Source: Oncomelania hupensis (Eukaryota; Mollusca; Gastropoda; Littorinimorpha; Pomatiopsidae). From it: DNA of 64,000 nucleotides. The notes beneath the pieces are model-generated. The model searched no databases and was not told the origin of the DNA. It saw only the letters and a program-made list of their open reading frames with translations. The DNA lies in contig CM072515.1 in NCBI GenBank assembly GCA_036898135.1, positions 22,359,700 to 22,423,699 on the forward strand, in the 5' to 3' direction. Each line of letters opens with the position of its first letter. Position 1 is the first letter of the stretch. Shown here piece by piece: positions 62,614-64,000 of this stretch. The position numbers and the translations under genes are program-made.

Positions 62614-64000
62614 CTCCAGCAGAAGTTCCAGGATGAGTGACTGCTTGCGTAGGTGACGTGCTCGTATATGTGATGGGAGTGGGGGGAAAAGCCTTTCTAT
62701 TTGTAACTCTTACACTATCCTGCAGCGCTGGTGGTAATAAAAAGCTTTCTACTCTCACTGGACCCATCGAAAGTGGAACACAAGTCAACTGACCCATAGC
62801 AGTGTTCTGCATCCATTCCTGCCTGTGGATATGGAATAGGAATGTGGGAAAAACTAGATTAGTTCCCCTCGAGTCTTGGACGATGGAGATGTTAACAGGC
62901 AACGAGTGGTCTGGTGTCCCAAGTATCGGCAATTCCACAAACATTCCACCTTGCAACGATCCTCGACCGAAGATCCGACTTAACATCATCCCGTTGTCAA
63001 GCAGTTGACGTTGAAAACATCTGAATACTTCAGCGAATACTACTCTAAAGCTGCGAACATCGTGCAAGCCTTGTCTGGTAATCCTGATCAGTCTTGGTGT
63101 TGAACAGAAACGCGAAGCGAGCAAAATGATTTCATCATCCCCTGCTATCATGAGACACAACGCGTTGAGATGGCTGTCATCTCGATGGAAAATCATCTGC
63201 ATTAGAATTTCTTGTGTGTGGACATGCATCATCATCAGCCAAAATTCGAAATGGACACTTGAATGTCTTTCTCTCACCATCATCGTTATAGCGCCTGCTG
63301 GGAATTCTTTAGGCAAGAGCAAAGGTTGGTATGTTTGCCTCCCACTCTGGCTGCTGATGCTGGGGACGATTGGAATTGGAATAATGACGTCCATAATGTT
63401 AGAAACAGGCATATCCAGTGTTGATACAGTAGAGGCGTAGACAGGGTAGATGTTGTTGATAGGTCTTCGCTGAATTCTTTTCGGAATTCCTATGAAATTG
63501 GCTCGCTCTGTGTATTGTCGGACAACAGGAAGTGTTTGTGCCCTGCCAGAAATCTCAATGCTTAACTGCGTAATATCAGTTTCTTTTGATTCTGGTTGCT
63601 TGCAATCCTGGCCAGTACGTTTACTGCGACGTTTGGTCTTTTTGCCGCCTGATGGTGCTGTATGGGCGTTAGGGAGTTTAAACTCTTTCTTCTTGCGTTC
63701 ATCATCATCATCGCCGTCGTCGTTGCTGCCACTTCCCATACCGCTACGAACACTGCAACAGCGTCTAGTAGCACTTCCATGCTGCTTTGAAGAATCTGGT
63801 TGGCTTTGTTGTGGACTGTTACATTGGGAGTTGTCTGTGTCGCCGTCGCATGGTGTATTATTGACCTCTGTGGCAATCAACAGGCATTTTATTATCATCA
63901 CCAGGGACAGAAATGACAATGTGAAAATACTGACAGCCATGAACCAGATCCACTTCTTAGTGGCTTTGAATGCTGACAGAAGAAACACCACCAGGGATGC
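62614..64000 (-). CDS. RING-finger protein, large membrane-anchored exon, off the right edge
   Basis: Open from the window edge to the donor GAG|GTAGGC at 62,612-62,613: 462 codons plus one base. No in-frame ATG starts it near the edge, so upstream exons are expected. Residues 1-11 are hydrophobic; after KATKK, residues 17-42 (WIWFMAVSIFTLSFLSLVMI ...) form a clear transmembrane helix. Then come Asn/Gln/Ser-rich and Asp-rich segments (DDGDDDDE), a basic nuclear-signal-like patch (KKTKRRSKR, about residues 121-129) and Pro/Ile-rich stretches. A compact part follows (about 240-430), including HSSVHFEFWLMMMHVHTQEI, LMIAGDDEIILLA, GLHDVRSFRVVFAEVF and VFPTFLFHIHRQEW, which looks like a folded domain I cannot assign. 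The last codons feed in phase into the exons ending in the RING. Confidence 0.75.

Overview
This is eukaryotic, metazoan DNA: interrupted genes with GT/AG introns, no operons, dense LINEs, SINEs, LTR elements, DNA transposons and microsatellites, and TTAGGG-type telomeric motifs. The repeat mix (tRNA-derived SINEs, LINEs whose ORF1 carries a 2A peptide or an SGNH esterase, Gmr1-like LTR elements) fits a marine invertebrate, most likely a mollusc. That placement is inference; no species-diagnostic locus is present.

Host genes sit at the two ends. At the left (minus strand, 853-1188) is the first coding exon of a cyclin D gene, with an LxCxE Rb-binding motif, a donor site at the same codon as vertebrate cyclin D1, and NRF1-like and CCAAT sites upstream. 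At the right (minus strand, 50,750 to beyond 64,000) seven exons joined by phase-consistent splice sites encode at least 715 residues: a membrane-anchored N-terminal part of unknown family, an acidic repeat region and a C-terminal C3HC4 RING finger. It is a candidate membrane E3 ubiquitin ligase and the least explained gene here.

The 5.5-29.5 kb region is one nested insertion. A LINE of about 5 kb (target duplication TCCGAGTGCTC at 5497 and 29510) was later split by four elements, each with its own duplication: an 8.4-kb Gypsy element with 1613-bp LTRs and an intact 1539-codon ORF (GGTGG), a CR1-like LINE tail (GTTGAT), a deleted PIF/Harbinger element with a perfect palindrome (CAG), and a 9.26-kb Gypsy element with 2.09-kb LTRs (CTACT). 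In both Gypsy elements integrase precedes reverse transcriptase, the Gmr1-like order. The LINE ORF1 carries a 2A motif after a hydrophobic leader.

The 29.6-49.4 kb region is layered repeats: a 738-bp inverted-repeat MITE built of GATAATTACAATTATC-like units, an I/Jockey-type LINE on the minus strand, a hAT element with a BED finger and an exact 8-bp duplication, a SINE inserted in the tRNA head of another SINE, and a decayed CR1-like LINE (42.6-49.2 kb) with an SGNH-esterase ORF1, itself split by two insertions. An apparently non-coding retroposon of about 700 bp with a CAAT-type tail recurs five times with 11-14 bp target duplications and may be an unnamed non-autonomous family.

The introns of the RING gene (50.9-62.6 kb) hold a pogo-like MITE inside a SINE, a hAT-like element with an acidic ORF, LINE tails and large microsatellites. 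The host genes and the mobile elements show no functional link; the elements fill introns and intergenic space.
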